NCBI RefSeq assembly: GCF_000004075.3
Contig: NC_026660.2
Span: forward strand, 21,517,498 to 21,581,497
Direction of reading: 5' to 3'
Length of the DNA stretch: 64,000 bases
Source of the DNA: Cucumis sativus
Taxonomy: Eukaryota; Streptophyta; Magnoliopsida; Cucurbitales; Cucurbitaceae
In this document: positions 1 through 12,952 of the stretch, piece by piece
Numbering within the stretch: position 1 is the stretch's first letter
How the letters are laid out: each line of letters opens with the position of its first letter
Translations under genes and position numbers: made by a program
Notes under the pieces: generated by a model
The model's database searches: none
What the model was told of the DNA's origin: nothing
What the model saw: only the letters and a program-made list of their open reading frames with translations

Positions 1-353
1 CCTTCTATGAAAAAGTTTAAGGATCTTTTTCTAGAGCTTTCACATTAACCTGGGGTTCTATGTGTATGGTCTTAAATAGCACAATTTTGAGTGGTATATT
101 GTGATAGACTTTATTGTGGAATTAATGAAAATTTAAGAAATAAAACGTGTTGTGGAGGTCTCAACCGTTGTTATCGAAAGTTCAAAAGGCAATTAACTTA
201 CTTTCGATGATTTGAATTGTTGTCCCACCTCACTACGCATCAATTCAAATCGAAAGATATTGATGTTTAAGTTTATATTACTTCTTTCTTTGTTAGGAGA
301 AAATTCCTCCTTACTGTTTTACTAGAATACAATGATAGTCATTCGTGGGGGAT

Positions 354-713
354 TGTTGGAAATGACCATCATTGTAGTGTTTTCTAATTGATATTTCAAT
401 TGAAAATTGACAATTATTATTATTTATTTTATTTTATAATTTTAATATTATTCTTTCTATATTATATATTTCTTAAAGAAAGTTTGGGGGCGTGATTTAA
501 TTCTTCTAGCCAAAAACCTTAGTTTTTCATCTGATTCTCTAAGCAATCATTTTCTCCTTTTGATTCCTTTCTCAACTCAAGTAGTGCACGCATGAGTTGG
601 AAAAGTTGTGTTAACCTTGAGGAGCAATCGATATAAACGATATAGCACCGAGGTCGCACCGAATTTTACTTTCAAGACAGTGTCATTTTGACACGACACA
701 ACTATGATCAACA
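354..713 (+). mobile_element. Probable 3' LTR of a Ty1/copia-like or TRIM element
   Basis: A guanine-rich tract of polypurine-tract type ends just before TGTTGG at 354, the usual boundary between the internal region and the 3' LTR of plant copia elements. About 360 bases later the sequence ends in CAACA at 709-713, the inverted counterpart of TGTTG. A TATA-rich stretch near 460-475 could be the LTR promoter. Bases 1-353 would be internal sequence; I see no intact coding frame there. The 5' LTR would lie outside the window, so the pair and the target-site duplication cannot be checked. It could be a solo or TRIM element. Confidence 0.45.
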
Positions 714-1909
714 ATTGTTTTTCCTACATTCCCACTGCACCAAATGCTGCCAATCTGTGTGTCAAGAACAGTGCTTTAAGGTCTACTTACTAAGCAGGCA
801 ACTTGTGGAATAAAGTTTTGTACCCTTATCCAAACGTTTTAAAGTCTTTTTTACTTCATCTCTTTCTAACTTTACTTGGTTCCTCTTCTTTAATCTCTCT
901 ATTTACGCGCACTCTTCCTCCAGCGACGGCAATTCTCCCTCTAACATGTGCCTCTTCTCTTGTGAGGGCACAAGAGTGAGAGCGTGTGGCATGCAAACAG
1001 AGTGAGGACGTGAACAAGAGGGTTAAAAGAATAATAAGAACAAAAATTAAAAAATAAATTAGAAAAACGTACGTTGATCAGATTTTATTTTTTGGTGTCT
1101 GGAAGTTGTTTCTTTATTTCTTTGTTTGTTGGAAAAGAAAGTTCACAATAGATAACACAATCTTCCATAACAAGAGAAGGAGCGTAGGGATGAAAAGGAT
1201 TTATATAACCAATATAGGGAGTGAACAACAAAACTACATGAACTCTTAAAAAAGCAACACCCCTAAGCACGGTCGATTACTAAAGTGCATCAACATCTTA
1301 GGCATAATTTTGTAGGTCAATTGTGTGAAAACTCCCTCATTTTGGCATCATTTGTAATTCCACTTTATTCTGGTTTTATTTACAAGATACAATTTAATAT
1401 CAATCTCATCCATTCCATGATTGTTGGTTCTCGTTTTCCTCCATCCGAATTAGCACTCTTTTAATACATTGCAAAAAAAAATTCCTCCAACCTACTTGAC
1501 ATGATATAGGGCTCCGCAAAAAGGAAGCCAATATCAACAATAAGGAACGTACAAACAGAATATTTGTTCAAACCCCTTGGAAATTGTGAATGTTGCTTTA
1601 ACGAGGGAGAAAAAAGAGAGTGAAGAACACAGGGTGGGTACCTCATAGTAAAAAAGTTTTTCTTTTCCTACTTTGTAAACAATATGGAGTGGCGTATCAA
1701 TCAAATGTAAACCAAGAAAACTATGCATCAATACTTGATTTTGAACACTTGCGGACAATATCCAACTAAATTGTTAGAAAACGTTGGAAAGAAGCACCAT
1801 CCACAAACAATTACAACGGAACCTTCATTTCGTCAAAACATGAAGCCAAGTCGAACTTCATCATGTTAAGCAAGCTGAAACTGGTTCAACATGGATATCT
1901 TTTGTGCGG
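714..1909. other. Spacer between LTR and PP5 3' end
   Basis: No coding frame beyond chance length is visible. The right-hand part, roughly 1700-1909, should be the 3' untranslated region of the minus-strand PP5 gene. Nothing else is recognised. Confidence 0.5.
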
Positions 1910-4900
1910 CTATTGGAACATCCGATAGAAATTGTTAGCATATGCCATTGGTTTCACATCCGGATGTGGCTGCAAAATCAACGCATGACAAAATGTAAAG
2001 ACCACAACGAAAAGGCAATCCTCAGAGAAGACCATATGATAGTGATTGGAAAAATGAACACTCACCACTGCTGAGAAGGTTACGATGTTAGGCTTCATAT
2101 CTGGTGCTTCAAAGCGAATAAAAGCCCCTTTATTTCCCATCTGAAATATCATCATGTTAGATCATTGGTACAACAATTGGTAACCTATGAATAGCAACCA
2201 CCTACGATGGATAAAGAAAGTACCTGGTCACAATAATTGGGAGCAGAAAATACTGTAATGAGTTTACCATCATGCTCGATCTCATACCCTTCATCCTTGA
2301 CTTCATGGGATCGCACAATTAAATCTGTAATTTAGGGGTACCTTATGTCAACAAACAGTCATCCTAGTCAACCAAACAGTAAAGGGTATTGGTATGTGAC
2401 TGAGAAATAGTTACCCAAGTTGTTCTCCTGCAAAAATCTTTTTGTGACATCTGCACCAAAAGCAAGACCTACACCTCGTTTACTAGGTCCTCTCCCAGGA
2501 TTGGGTTGTGGATCACTCCACAGGATTTCACACATCAATCCTGTTACATATAAGGTGCGGGAAAACTCAGTATTATTCAAGTTTACGAATATACAGGGAT
2601 TGAATTTTTGTGTCCAAGACATGACATGCCCAGATAAAAGCGCACACTGAAAAACCCAATGAACAACAAAAAGAGAGGCTATGCCACCAAGACATTCCCA
2701 AGACACTACAGCTTCAAGTATAGTATTGTATGCATTAAATTTGAGATAACTATGCAATGAAAGATTAACTAAAGAGGATAAATTGTGCATTTTACCTTCT
2801 TCAGGAGGTTCGCAAAACCGATCTATCGCTCTAATATCAGAGAGTTTTACCCCATCGACACTAAAAAGACCTCCGTGAGCCACAAAAACTTTCTCATTAA
2901 GAACATAAGCCAGAGGTAAGGAGCAAAATACTTCTGCAAATAGTTCCACAAATGTTTCGTTCAACTTAGACCGAACTTCACCCTCGAAGCCATAAATCTT
3001 GTTCATGCTCTTGCTCTCATGATTTCCCCTGGACAAATGCATTGCTGAAAGTCGACAAATGAACCAAAATGTCATCATATGAAAGAAAATTCACAGGTCA
3101 CAAGAGAGAAGTTGATGACTAAATAAAACCACAAATGAGATAAAAATTGTGACGGAAAAACAGTATAGTGCATGGTAGTGACTAGGAATTACTAGTCTGG
3201 AGAAGAGGAGATAATCTTAAACAAATAAGTAAATAATCTGGTTAAGATGAGAAGAACTCCTCACAAATGAAATTGTTGTTACCCTTTCTTAGGCAATCAT
3301 TTGGATTTTTTGAAATTAAGTTCAAACTAAAGATACCACTACATTAAAGTATCTAAAAATTACAGGCAATCAGAGCTCATAGCTCAAGTTCCTAGCCATT
3401 CAAGATTTTTGGCTATATAAAGCACAAGTTTCAAACTTGCTATAAACTGCCCCAGGGTCATAGGCTTGTAAAAGTTTGCTTTGCTGGAAGAACATCCATC
3501 TAAGATGTACAATGTAACAACACTTGGAGGAAATTTACCTGATGGAGACATGCATTTGAATGCAAACAAGGTGAGAATGACCTCCACAGAAAATGAACCC
3601 CTATCCACAAAGTCTCCATTAAAGAGGTATGGATTTTCGTCTGATGGAAGCCCATTAAGCTCAAAGATATTTAAGAGATCATAAAACTGCAGAGATCACA
3701 GAAGTGTGTACGTATGTCTACCATCAGAAATAGAACGTAAGCAATAAATACAATAAATTTAAATGTTTTTTTTTTGAGAAAGCAATAAATTTAAATGTTG
3801 AAAATTCAAATTTCACAAGATGAAAAAACACAACGACGATGCAGAAGTTAAGCTGAAAAAGGTAAGCAAGAGTGCCAAAAGTTTAATCATTTTCACACTA
3901 AACTGTTCTTTTTTAAAAACATACATACTTCACACATCATCCCCCACCAAGGGTGTGCTTGGCAGTGATTTTGAGATGGTCAAAATCACTATTTCTCTTG
4001 CCAAAATCACTTTTCCTTCAAATGATGGTGTTTGGCATGAACTAAAACCAATTTTAGAAAAATATAAAATCATTTCAAATTGATTTTAGAGGGACTAGGT
4101 GATAGGTGATTTCTGTTTAGTGATTGATCAAAAATCACTCCCAAATATGGTTATCATCAGTTTTTGTGTAAAATATTGTTGGTTAACCATCTATAAATTT
4201 TTCTTAGTTCCAAATATCGAAACAAATGATGACAGGCATTGCAGATAGTTAAATTGTTAACAAAACAAGTAATTGTATATGTTTTGAATTTTCTTTCAAC
4301 ACCAGTATATAAACATATGTCAACCATGCATATAAGAATTAAACTATAAAATAAACAGAAATAGATATTTACCATAATTATTTCTCAATAACTGTAAATT
4401 AACTTTTAGAATCAAACATAATAATTGAAAATCAATTCTAAACATAAGAATTTGATACCAAACATAAACTTGATTGTTTAGAAATCAATTTTACAAGATC
4501 AATTTTAGCTAAATACTTTTTTCTAAAATCACTACCCCAACTATCAACCTATCATAAGTACATGTTTGAACTGAAAGAAACCTTACCTGGCCATGCACAT
4601 CTCCACAAACGGTTAAATGTCTGCCCTCTGGAATGTTAATATCAACAAGAGATGGAAGGGCACGCATGATTTCTCTGACTTGCAAAACAATTTGGAATGC
4701 GTACCTAGAAAATCAATAGCAACGTCAAAAGTTAATCTCAAATATTGCGTAGCAGAGATTAACGATGTCAATCCTCACACCTACCGTTTGTGCAGGCTTT
4801 TCTGATTTTTAAAGTCGTCAATCATCTTCTTCACAAAATCAAGTGTGACAACATCTCCTTCTATCTTAGCACCAGTATACTTGGGCTCAACATCTACAAT

Positions 4901-6900
4901 GAAGTATAAACAAGCCTTGCTATTTCATAAAGCAACTAAAACAAATAATAATAATAATAACACCGATAATAGAACAAGAGACTGATGATTTAACAAAGTA
5001 ACCTTTACTCAGTAAGCAGAAAACTGTCAACAAAGAAAAAGGAAATGAAAAAAGAAACTAAAATTGTAATCAATGATCCCTTAATCTCTATGATGTGTGA
5101 CCTCCCCACTGGACCTTGATCACATGATCTCCTGCCTCGTGTCTGACTAAAAGGTATCTTTAGCACATATGACAACTCTTGGCCAATGCGTTGGCTCTTA
5201 AGTTGAATGGAATTTGACATAATCAATCCATTCCGAAACCAAAAAATAAATGGGTAAAAAGAAAACAATAAGCTGGCACTTAAGAAGATGAAGCTATTGG
5301 TAAAAGATAAGCATCAAGCTTTTAAAAATGACTCATTGACTACCTCCATACAGCCTCTTCCTCAAAGAGTAATGGAAAGTCTGATGTGGCATCACATGGT
5401 GCCACAACACTGCCCTCCTTCAGCTTAATAATACTAAAAAGTAAAAGTTTGTAACTATCTCAACTATGCAGGAGATTCTTCACTCGCTTGTTCAAGTCTT
5501 CTCTTCTCAGAGACAAATCTTTCTCCCTTTCTTTTTTTTTACAGAAGAAAGGTTGGACACATGCATAAATGTCTCGCCTTGCCTAATTGGTACTAAATAT
5601 TATAAAATTCAAGAGAATAGACAGGAGATTCAATTATTAGTCTTCAACAGCACCACAATAGATTAAAGGGATAAAATAAATATTTTCCGCAAATATGTGG
5701 GTATATTCTCTCAAGAGGAGAGGGGTCTAGTGGCACATGCACAAGCTTCAAGGTGTGATAGTGCCATGAGCATCTCAAGTAAGAAAAATTACCTATCAGA
5801 TGGAAATCAATGGAATCAGCTACTGAACGCTTCTCAGATTCAGGTACAGAAATTGCTTCTTCAAACTTAAGCTTCATGACTGCCTTTTCACATTCCTTCA
5901 ATTTCTTAGCAGCATCAGGATCATTGGGACAGATCTTTTTGAGCTAGATTGCAATAAAATGAACTTCCTTACACTCTATAAATTGAGATCACCTTAGGGA
6001 TGCCAAAGTAAAAGCAACAAAAACAGTTTAACCCTCCCTTCCTTGATTATCCAAACAGCCATTAGTACCATATTGAGAAAGAGAAATCAACAAATAACAT
6101 ATCCAAATAATGACTTAAAGGTCAGATAACAGTAAAACTCTCAACTGAAATTTCTTCTGATAAAAGGGAGCAGATATACAAATGAGACATACCTGTTGAA
6201 AATCTTTAAGTGCCTCTTTGAGTTTCCCCATAGCAAGAAAAGCAGCACCTCTCCGGTAATAACCCTGCCGTACAGAATAATTTCAGAAAGTGGTCAAAAA
6301 GGATAGGAAAAGTATATATAAAAGAGTATCAAACATACTGGTTGATCTTACTTTTGAATATTTAGGGTCTATTTCTATGGCCTTTGATGCATCCTGGATT
6401 GCGCTACCATATTCCTCCAATTTAGTATGTGCAAACGCACGGTTTGCCCAGTATACAGCATTCTGACCATTTAACTCGATTGCTTGTGTATAAAGATCAA
6501 TTGCTTGAGCATACTTGTGGGCTAAAACCAAGAAAAAATAGTTTCAGGACATAAAAACCAACTGCGTAAATGTTGCAGCCTTTTCTTTAACATAACAGCA
6601 CTACGTAAAATACTCCCAAAGAAACATCCTCTTGATCAGAGAAAACTTATGAACTATATGGCCTGCAGCATTTCATGCATTCTTGCTGCAGGAATCTCGA
6701 CATATTCACAAGAGAGGAAACCACAAAAAATTATTTAAGTTCAGTTACCTTCACTTTTCTAGTTTTATATCCATCTTGAAGAACCAATGACAAGAAACAC
6801 ATAACAGGTACAGACAGTTACCTTTAAATGCTTCATTTGCTTGGAATTTGAGTTCTTCAGCACGAATGGTGTCAGTTTTATCGGCTTCCATAACCGGCAT
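1910..6900 (-). CDS. PP5: Serine/threonine protein phosphatase 5 (TPR-PP5), 12 coding exons
   Basis: PP5 is a PPP-family Ser/Thr phosphatase with N-terminal TPR repeats that bind Hsp90 and, in plants, phytochromes (PAPP5). Coding exons on the minus strand: 6900-6822, 6521-6352, 6264-6193, 5943-5793, 4893-4785, 4704-4587, 3686-3539, 3044-2796, 2540-2415, 2324-2224, 2140-2066 and 1969-1910. They sum to 1458 nt, 485 residues, the size of the short plant isoform, and all phases match. TPRs occupy about residues 14-115. Metal-binding motifs are GDVHG at 228-232, GDFVDRG at 257-263 and GNHE at 289-292, followed by HGG, RSH and SAPNYCD, so the active site is intact. The C-terminus keeps the MAYANNF signature. 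The first ATG, at 6900, was chosen; it lies 4 nt after an acceptor that removes a 5' UTR intron. A second ATG three codons on is an alternative start. I found no membrane-spanning alternative exon. Arabidopsis orthologue: At2g42810 (from memory). Confidence 0.97.
3948..4545. repeat. MITE-like insertion in PP5 intron 6
   Basis: The segment starts with AGGGTGTGCTTGGCAGTGAT and ends near AAAATCACTACCCC, inverted relatives built on GTGATTTT/AAAATCAC. Many further copies of AAAATCAC and GATTTT occur within, for example at 3981, 4003 and 4130. It sits wholly in the 900-base intron between PP5 exons 6 and 7. Related AAAATCA/TGATTTT-rich stretches occur at about 21830-21960 and 49530-49650. The exact ends and the target duplication are uncertain. 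Confidence 0.45.
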
Positions 6901-7760
6901 AACCTTTAGAAGATAGAGAAAGGCACTATGATTACTGGCTAAGAATTAACTTTACCATCCCTATCATTTATCTCCGTCAACGTGGTCCATCTGCTCCATA
7001 AAACACTAAAAGCGTAAATTCAAAGAAATTAGAAAATGCTTGTTAATAAAAAAAAAAAAAGGCACCAGGCAACAGAATGTAGTTATCTCTGGGATGGAAA
7101 AAGAAAACACAAGCAAAAGTAATAATTGGTTTATCTATTCTAAAGCAAGCCAAGAATACGTAAAACTAAAAAGTGAGTCTGGCATTCAAGATATATAGAG
7201 TGTTCAGACCCTTCTGACAACCGACAAAAAAAGATAAAGCTGATAAAAATTCAAGACTTATCAGCAACGATATCACATAATTAATTTTTCAAGAAAACCA
7301 ATGTCGGGAAATGTTAAGTCAAACAAAATTGCTCAACCAACCAACAATCATGTAAAAGAAAGGAAAAGAATCCCATCACTGTTAGTACATTTAGAAAACT
7401 AGCTCGTGGGGCAAACCAAGACATGGTAAAGAATCCATTCCTCACGAAGGAACCTTCCATGATAAGAGAATCCCCATTAAACTAAAAACAGAAAAGGTGT
7501 AAGTAAGAGAATCGCGAATAACCCCACAAACTAGAAAAGCGCTTTGGATTCAACCAGTAATAAACTCAAAACATGAGACTATTGATTGTATTGTACCACA
7601 AAGATTGAATCCAAGATTCTTAATCAGATGCCATGCCAACTAATATATATTGATTGGCTATTAAGAACAAACTTAACTTCATTCGTTTTCCAGGGAATCA
7701 AACATACATGAAAGCGAAGTAACAAAAGAAATGGAAATGGAAATGGAAAGAGTTGAATAC

Positions 7761-7905
7761 CTGAAAAGAAATGCTCGATCCAGCCACAAGGAAAAGAGAG
7801 TTTGGGAATTAGGGAGTAAGAGTGAAGTGAAGACTGAAGTGAAGAGTAAAGAGTGAAGAAGAAGAAGAATGAGGAGAAGGAGAAGGAGGAGAAGGAGCCT
7901 GACCT
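7761..7905 (-). other. PP5: PP5 untranslated first exon (approximate 5' limit)
   Basis: On the minus strand a CAG|GT donor at 7761/7760 follows purine/pyrimidine-rich sequence typical of a plant 5' UTR. It can splice to the acceptor at 6905, four bases upstream of the PP5 ATG, removing an intron of about 860 bases. The transcription start is a guess; only the donor and acceptor are seen directly. Confidence 0.5.
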
Positions 7906-8095
7906 TAAGACAGCCCTAATTTGATAGCGGTGATGATTTTTATATAAAAGAGATTAATAAATTTGAAAATTTGATGTTGAAGTGAGGCGGAGTTGAGAGA
8001 GCTTAAAACGTATGTATTGTGTTGGCAACTTCGGCAACAGCCTAACGCCCCCAAGTTGTGTGGAAAAATCTAGAAACCACAAATTACACAAACAT

Positions 8096-8133
8096 TTATT
8101 TATTTATTTATTTATTTATATATATATATATAT
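8096..8133. repeat. (TTTA)n/(TA)n microsatellite
   Basis: A run of TTTA units passes directly into TA units. It is a simple compound microsatellite upstream of PP5. Confidence 0.9.
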
Positions 8134-8808
8134 TAAAGAAACTTTTTTAAATAGTAAAATAAATTAAAATATTCTCAAGATAAAAAAAAATATTGGATTA
8201 TATCGATATGTCTATTACTATATTATATAAAATTTACTACATGTTACTAAATATTTTGTAAAATATGGTGTTTTTTAAAAAATTTCTATTTTAAAAAGGA
8301 AATTTCTTTTATTTATGATGGGTTATTTTTTAAAATTATTCTATTTTTATAAAAAAATCCTTTTTTTTTAATATGAAAATATTTGGTTAGTTATGATTAA
8401 TAATAATAATTGAAAATTTTCATTCATCACTAATCATTTGAATTTTTATTTGTGTTCATTGTAAATAAAAAGTAGCAAAAAGAAGTTACGATAATATTAT
8501 GCATGTTACTACATTTTTTAAATTATAAAAATAGAAAATTTAAAAATTGATAATTTTATTATTACTATATGATATAATTGGTTTTGTCATATTTGTAATA
8601 AGAAAAAATATAGATATAATGAATTGTTATTAATAGATATCATAAATTGTTTTTAAAATATTTTTGTCATTCAATCCAATTTTTTTTAAAAAAAAAGTTA
8701 AGTGTGCAAACAATCACTTTTACTTACAAAATAATTACTTCTTATCAAGTTTCTACTAGTATTTTGAAAAACAAGTCAAAATTTGAATATTTAAAAGAGT
8801 TTTTAAAT

Positions 8809-8810
<2 letters not shown>

Positions 8811-8843
<33 letters not shown>
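8811..8843. repeat. (TA)n microsatellite
   Basis: Uninterrupted TA dinucleotides of about 33 bases. Similar TA runs lie near 12443-12462, 12917-12947 and 16293-16313. Confidence 0.9.
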
Positions 8844-8844
<1 letters not shown>

Positions 8845-9429
8845 CAAATTATATTTACAATTCAGAAAAAACCATCAAAAGAACCTAATATTTTTTTTAT
8901 TTTTAACAATTTATCTATTTAAAAATATAATTTAAAAAATGGTTCTTTTAGAGTTTAGTTTATAATTTGATTCTATGAATAAAAAATTGTTAAAGAGATT
9001 ATATTAAAGAAAATTTTCAAATATAGTAAATTTTACAAAATATTTACATAAATTTTTAAATTTTATAATTGATAGTAACTCATAAACTACAGCATTAGCA
9101 GTTAGTTTATACTATTTTTTATAGAATCCAAAATTTTGATATAGTTTGTAAAAAATTTAAATTTTTTTAAAATATTCCTTATATTTATTATCTTCTAAAA
9201 GAAAAAAGATAAAATAGTTTATCTAAAAAGAGTTATCTTTTTCAAGAGTAACCGAAGTCCACATTCTTTCAAAGTATATATATATATTTTTTAAAAAAAT
9301 AATTTTCTTAAAACAGAGGTAAGGAAAACAATCAAACATAAATAGCCTATTTAAGATAATGTTTTTAAGAATTTGAAGGTCAAAATAAAAAGTTAAAAAA
9401 AAAATCCAATTTAAATTCATCTAAGATAA

Positions 9430-9800
9430 TTGAAAATATAGCAATTACATCCAAAAAAATTTGATGACATTTTCAAATTTCGTTGATAGACTCTCGTGAT
9501 GTATCAATAATAGACAATCTCACTCAGATGACAAAATATTAATAGAAAAATAAAAAGATAAATGTAATGGATGACCATTTGAGAAATAATAATTAAGGAT
9601 ACAACAACATTTAAAAAAAATTACAAATATAACAAAACTATCGCTAGCAACATTTAAAAAAAATTACAAATATAACAAAACTATTGCTGATAGACTCGTA
9701 TGATATATCGATGATAGATCAATTTTTACAACATGGTCTATTAGTGATAGACTCTATAATTAATAAAATTTTAAAAATTTTACTATATTTACAATTTTCT
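9430..9800. repeat. Dispersed GATAGACT-type repeat with internal 43-bp duplication
   Basis: Several copies of GATAGACT or TGATAGA lie among ACTATATTTACAA-type sequence. A 41-base unit beginning CAACATTTAAAAAAAATTAC occurs at 9605-9645 and again at 9648-9688 with one difference. Comparable GATAGAC-bearing stretches lie at 34925-35110 and 50930-51050, so this is a repeat family. I cannot name the transposon class. Confidence 0.55.
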
Positions 9801-9907
9801 TAAAATGTTAATATATACTTAATTATTTTGAATTTAATTACTAAATTTGTAATTATCCCCAACTAAAATTGCCATGAGAGGAAGTTCGAGCATGCAATGA
9901 GGAATCT

Positions 9908-9956
9908 GGGCTTTGGCATCGGCCCATTGGATTTACGGATCCCAACAGCCCATTAT
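9908..9956. promoter_or_regulatory. Orphan cluster of TGGGC/GCCCA (site II-like) motifs
   Basis: Within 50 bases there are three motifs: TGGGCT, GGCCCATTGG and AGCCCATT. Such TCP-binding site II motifs usually mark promoters of housekeeping and organelle-related genes. No gene is visible within about 2 kb apart from PP5 on the left, whose likely first exon is 2 kb away. The motifs are seen; promoter function is inferred. Confidence 0.3.
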
Positions 9957-11615
9957 AATATCTTTATTACGTACAAATCCTACCATCTCAAGAGATCAAA
10001 AGACCCTAGACAATTTAAACATTTTATTTTATTTTTGGTAAGAGGGCCAATTTTTGTTCTAATTGATTAAACAATGGTACAATTTGAACATTTGAACTCT
10101 TAGTTGAGAATTCATATACTGATAATCTATCTTTGTAGGTTGACAAGGGTTGGAATTCCTCTTCCACAACTTGTTAAAACCACACACACACATATATATA
10201 ACTACACATTGCAGAAAACTAAGCATGAATCATTATACTTTCGATATTGATTTCACTATTTTGCTTTTTTCTATTATTACATTCTTCACTTATGTGCGAA
10301 AATTAAATGAGAGAAAAACTTTTATCTATACTCATCAAGTATATATTATTCGTCAGTTGCATCTAATTATTACAACTATACTTCTCTTCTTTTTTTTTCT
10401 CCAAATTTTGTTTCGATGTGTATTGGGTTTGTAATATTCTATATATATTTTAGTACCCTTGAAATTTTCATTTTTTTACCAATGGAAAGTTTTAACTAAC
10501 ACGTGGGATTCAAAGTTCAAAGACTTTGTCATTTGAGAAGTAGGGTAAAAGCAATAATACATAATTTTACCCTATATGATAAAAAAGAAGTGACTGTCTT
10601 GAGAGAGTTAATTAATATATATATTATATATAGAAATATTTTGTCGTTTCAGACAGAAGGACAGTGTACAAAAAATAATATATAATAAATAAGAGTCAAA
10701 GAAGAGGAAAAAACAATATATAAAAAGAAAATGAGGAAATTTGGAAAATAATTTATTTGAGATTGTTGGTAAAGTGTTTTGTTTCAGAAAAGAATTGGTA
10801 TGGGAGTTTGAGAGAGACACAAGCACATGCAAAACCCACTCCCAACGTGTGGGGAAGTTTCTTGAATTTTAACTTTGAGATCATCAATTTTTCAAATCCC
10901 AAACCCTCCAATTTCTTACATTTCATTCTTTTTCTGAAGCAGAAACCTAATTTTTCTCATTTATCATCAACATTATTACTGTATTCGTATTAGTATTAGT
11001 TCAAATTCGATAGGAAGAGTAGTTTTATAACATTGATCAAAAGTAGAAAAAATTTAAACCTACCAAAATGAATATAATATTATCGTCATATCAAATTGAA
11101 AAAAAGTTTAATTGAGCATAGTTTATATTGCAAATATGAATAACATAGTCTTGCATATATTATGTCTAAAGTGTTACATGATAAGCGGAAAACTTTGTAT
11201 ATGTATGACACCTCTAACTCTATGTCTAAGATCATAAGAAGCATATAATGAGTTTACAATTAAGGTTTCAAGATCATGTGTTTGGTCACTGAAGGCATTC
11301 CAACAAATTAAATTGTTGATCTTGAAAAGTTAATATTCATAACTTTATAGAAAATGTTTTTCTAATGCATGCATATACTTTTAATATTCAACGTGATGAT
11401 CATATTATTTGTTTCTTTTCATTGTCTCTTTTTCTCTGTCTCCCATATGTGGGTTGGAGTTAAAAATCAAATTTGGAATAAAGATTATATAATATAGTTT
11501 GGACATAACATAGATAGAAAGAGAAAAGAAAGGAATACTTTATAGGGTTATAAAAAAGAAAAAGGAAAAGAGAGGGTGTTATGATAAAAAAATTGAAGGG
11601 ATTGTGTGCTTGTTT

Positions 11616-11730
11616 GAGAGTGGAGTAATGGTGTGTGGGGTTTGTACCCACAACCATGTAAAATGGTTGTCCCCCTGCGCCCTATACCTCTTCCTTTTTT
11701 CTCCCTCTTCAAACCCCACACACACTCTTC
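11616..11730. other. Long foldback (stem-loop) of unknown function
   Basis: A perfect 14-base inverted repeat, GTGTGTGGGGTTTG at 11631-11644 and its complement at 11710-11723, encloses a second hairpin with arms ACAACCA (11650-11656) and TGGTTGT (11664-11670). Outside the main stem AGAGTG can pair with CACTCT. The size fits a plant microRNA-like precursor, but I recognise no known mature microRNA in it. Confidence 0.4.
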
Positions 11731-12916
11731 CCATTTACCAACATCGATACACACATCCACACTACTAAATGTTTGATTACACACATCGTTTGTTGTGTCA
11801 AAGTTTAATATTTGGTTTAAAAAGAAAAAAGGGTTCTGTCATGAGTATACCAGAGTGAAAGATGATATCTTCACTGATTAGAATGCTTATACTCAAAATT
11901 GATGTAGCAGAAGATTGATTAGAGTTTATTGTCCATGAAAGAGTCATAATGTTGTTGTATGCACAAAGACAAATATTTTATTAGTACGATACGTATTAAA
12001 TTGATATTTTTCTATGACGTTGAATTCTTATACATCGATGTCGGGTTTATGTTCATTTGGTTGGAGATCAGAGTTAATTTATGGTTCATGAAGATGATTC
12101 CAAGATAAATTCCATTATCGTCTCTGAGAATATATTACCATCCTACTACTATTTTATGGTGCAAAAAACCGAAGCTATTCTGTGATTGTGATGGATCTTC
12201 CCAGTCACTTTAAATCCAAAGACTTTCCTCTAGCTTCTTTTTTGTGATTCTTTTAGCACCATTTGTTTTCTATTAAAAACAATGTGTCTCTAAGATAAAC
12301 GTTAGGTTGAATTGTAGACATGGTACTTGAAAATTAGGAGAAGCTCTAAGTATTTAATTAATTGATTATCTAGTTGAACCTGAACTTGAACTTTATTGAT
12401 TTGTAATGTGGGTATAATACAATTCAATCTCTAATACATATAATTATATATATATATATATATCTCATACATATACTTGGCTCGAGTGCTAGAGGACTTA
12501 TTCCCAAAGTAAACTTAGTTTATTGATCTTTTATGTTGGATTGGCCTTTTATTTGTTAATTAATATCCGGTTGAATCGAATTTAACAATTGTTATATTTT
12601 GATAATTTTTCTTGAGAATAATTTACACCTCATAGAATGAATTCTTAGAAGAAAAAATTCATTATATTTCACATGTAATTTTTTTTTTATCAAATATTAT
12701 ATGTAGACAGTTTTCCTTGAAAAAATATTATTCTTCATGTATTTTGATTTTTTATCCATCAACTTTTTTCCTATTCCTATCATTTTATCATTTTTTATTA
12801 TTTTCAAATTTAAAATTAAAGGTCAAATATATTTATAAATTCAACTAATGAAAGATATTCACCATAAAATTATGTTTTCCAAAAATTTTCACCTATGTTC
12901 AATTTTCTTTGTTGCA

Positions 12917-12952
<36 letters not shown>

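Noticed and set aside
2420..2650. 76-codon plus-strand frame
   Set aside because: Antisense shadow of PP5 exon 9.
5340..5425. Exon-like minus-strand segment in PP5 intron 4 with acceptor and donor
   Set aside because: The readable frame does not match the phase required between exons 4 and 5; in the required phase it stops after about ten codons.
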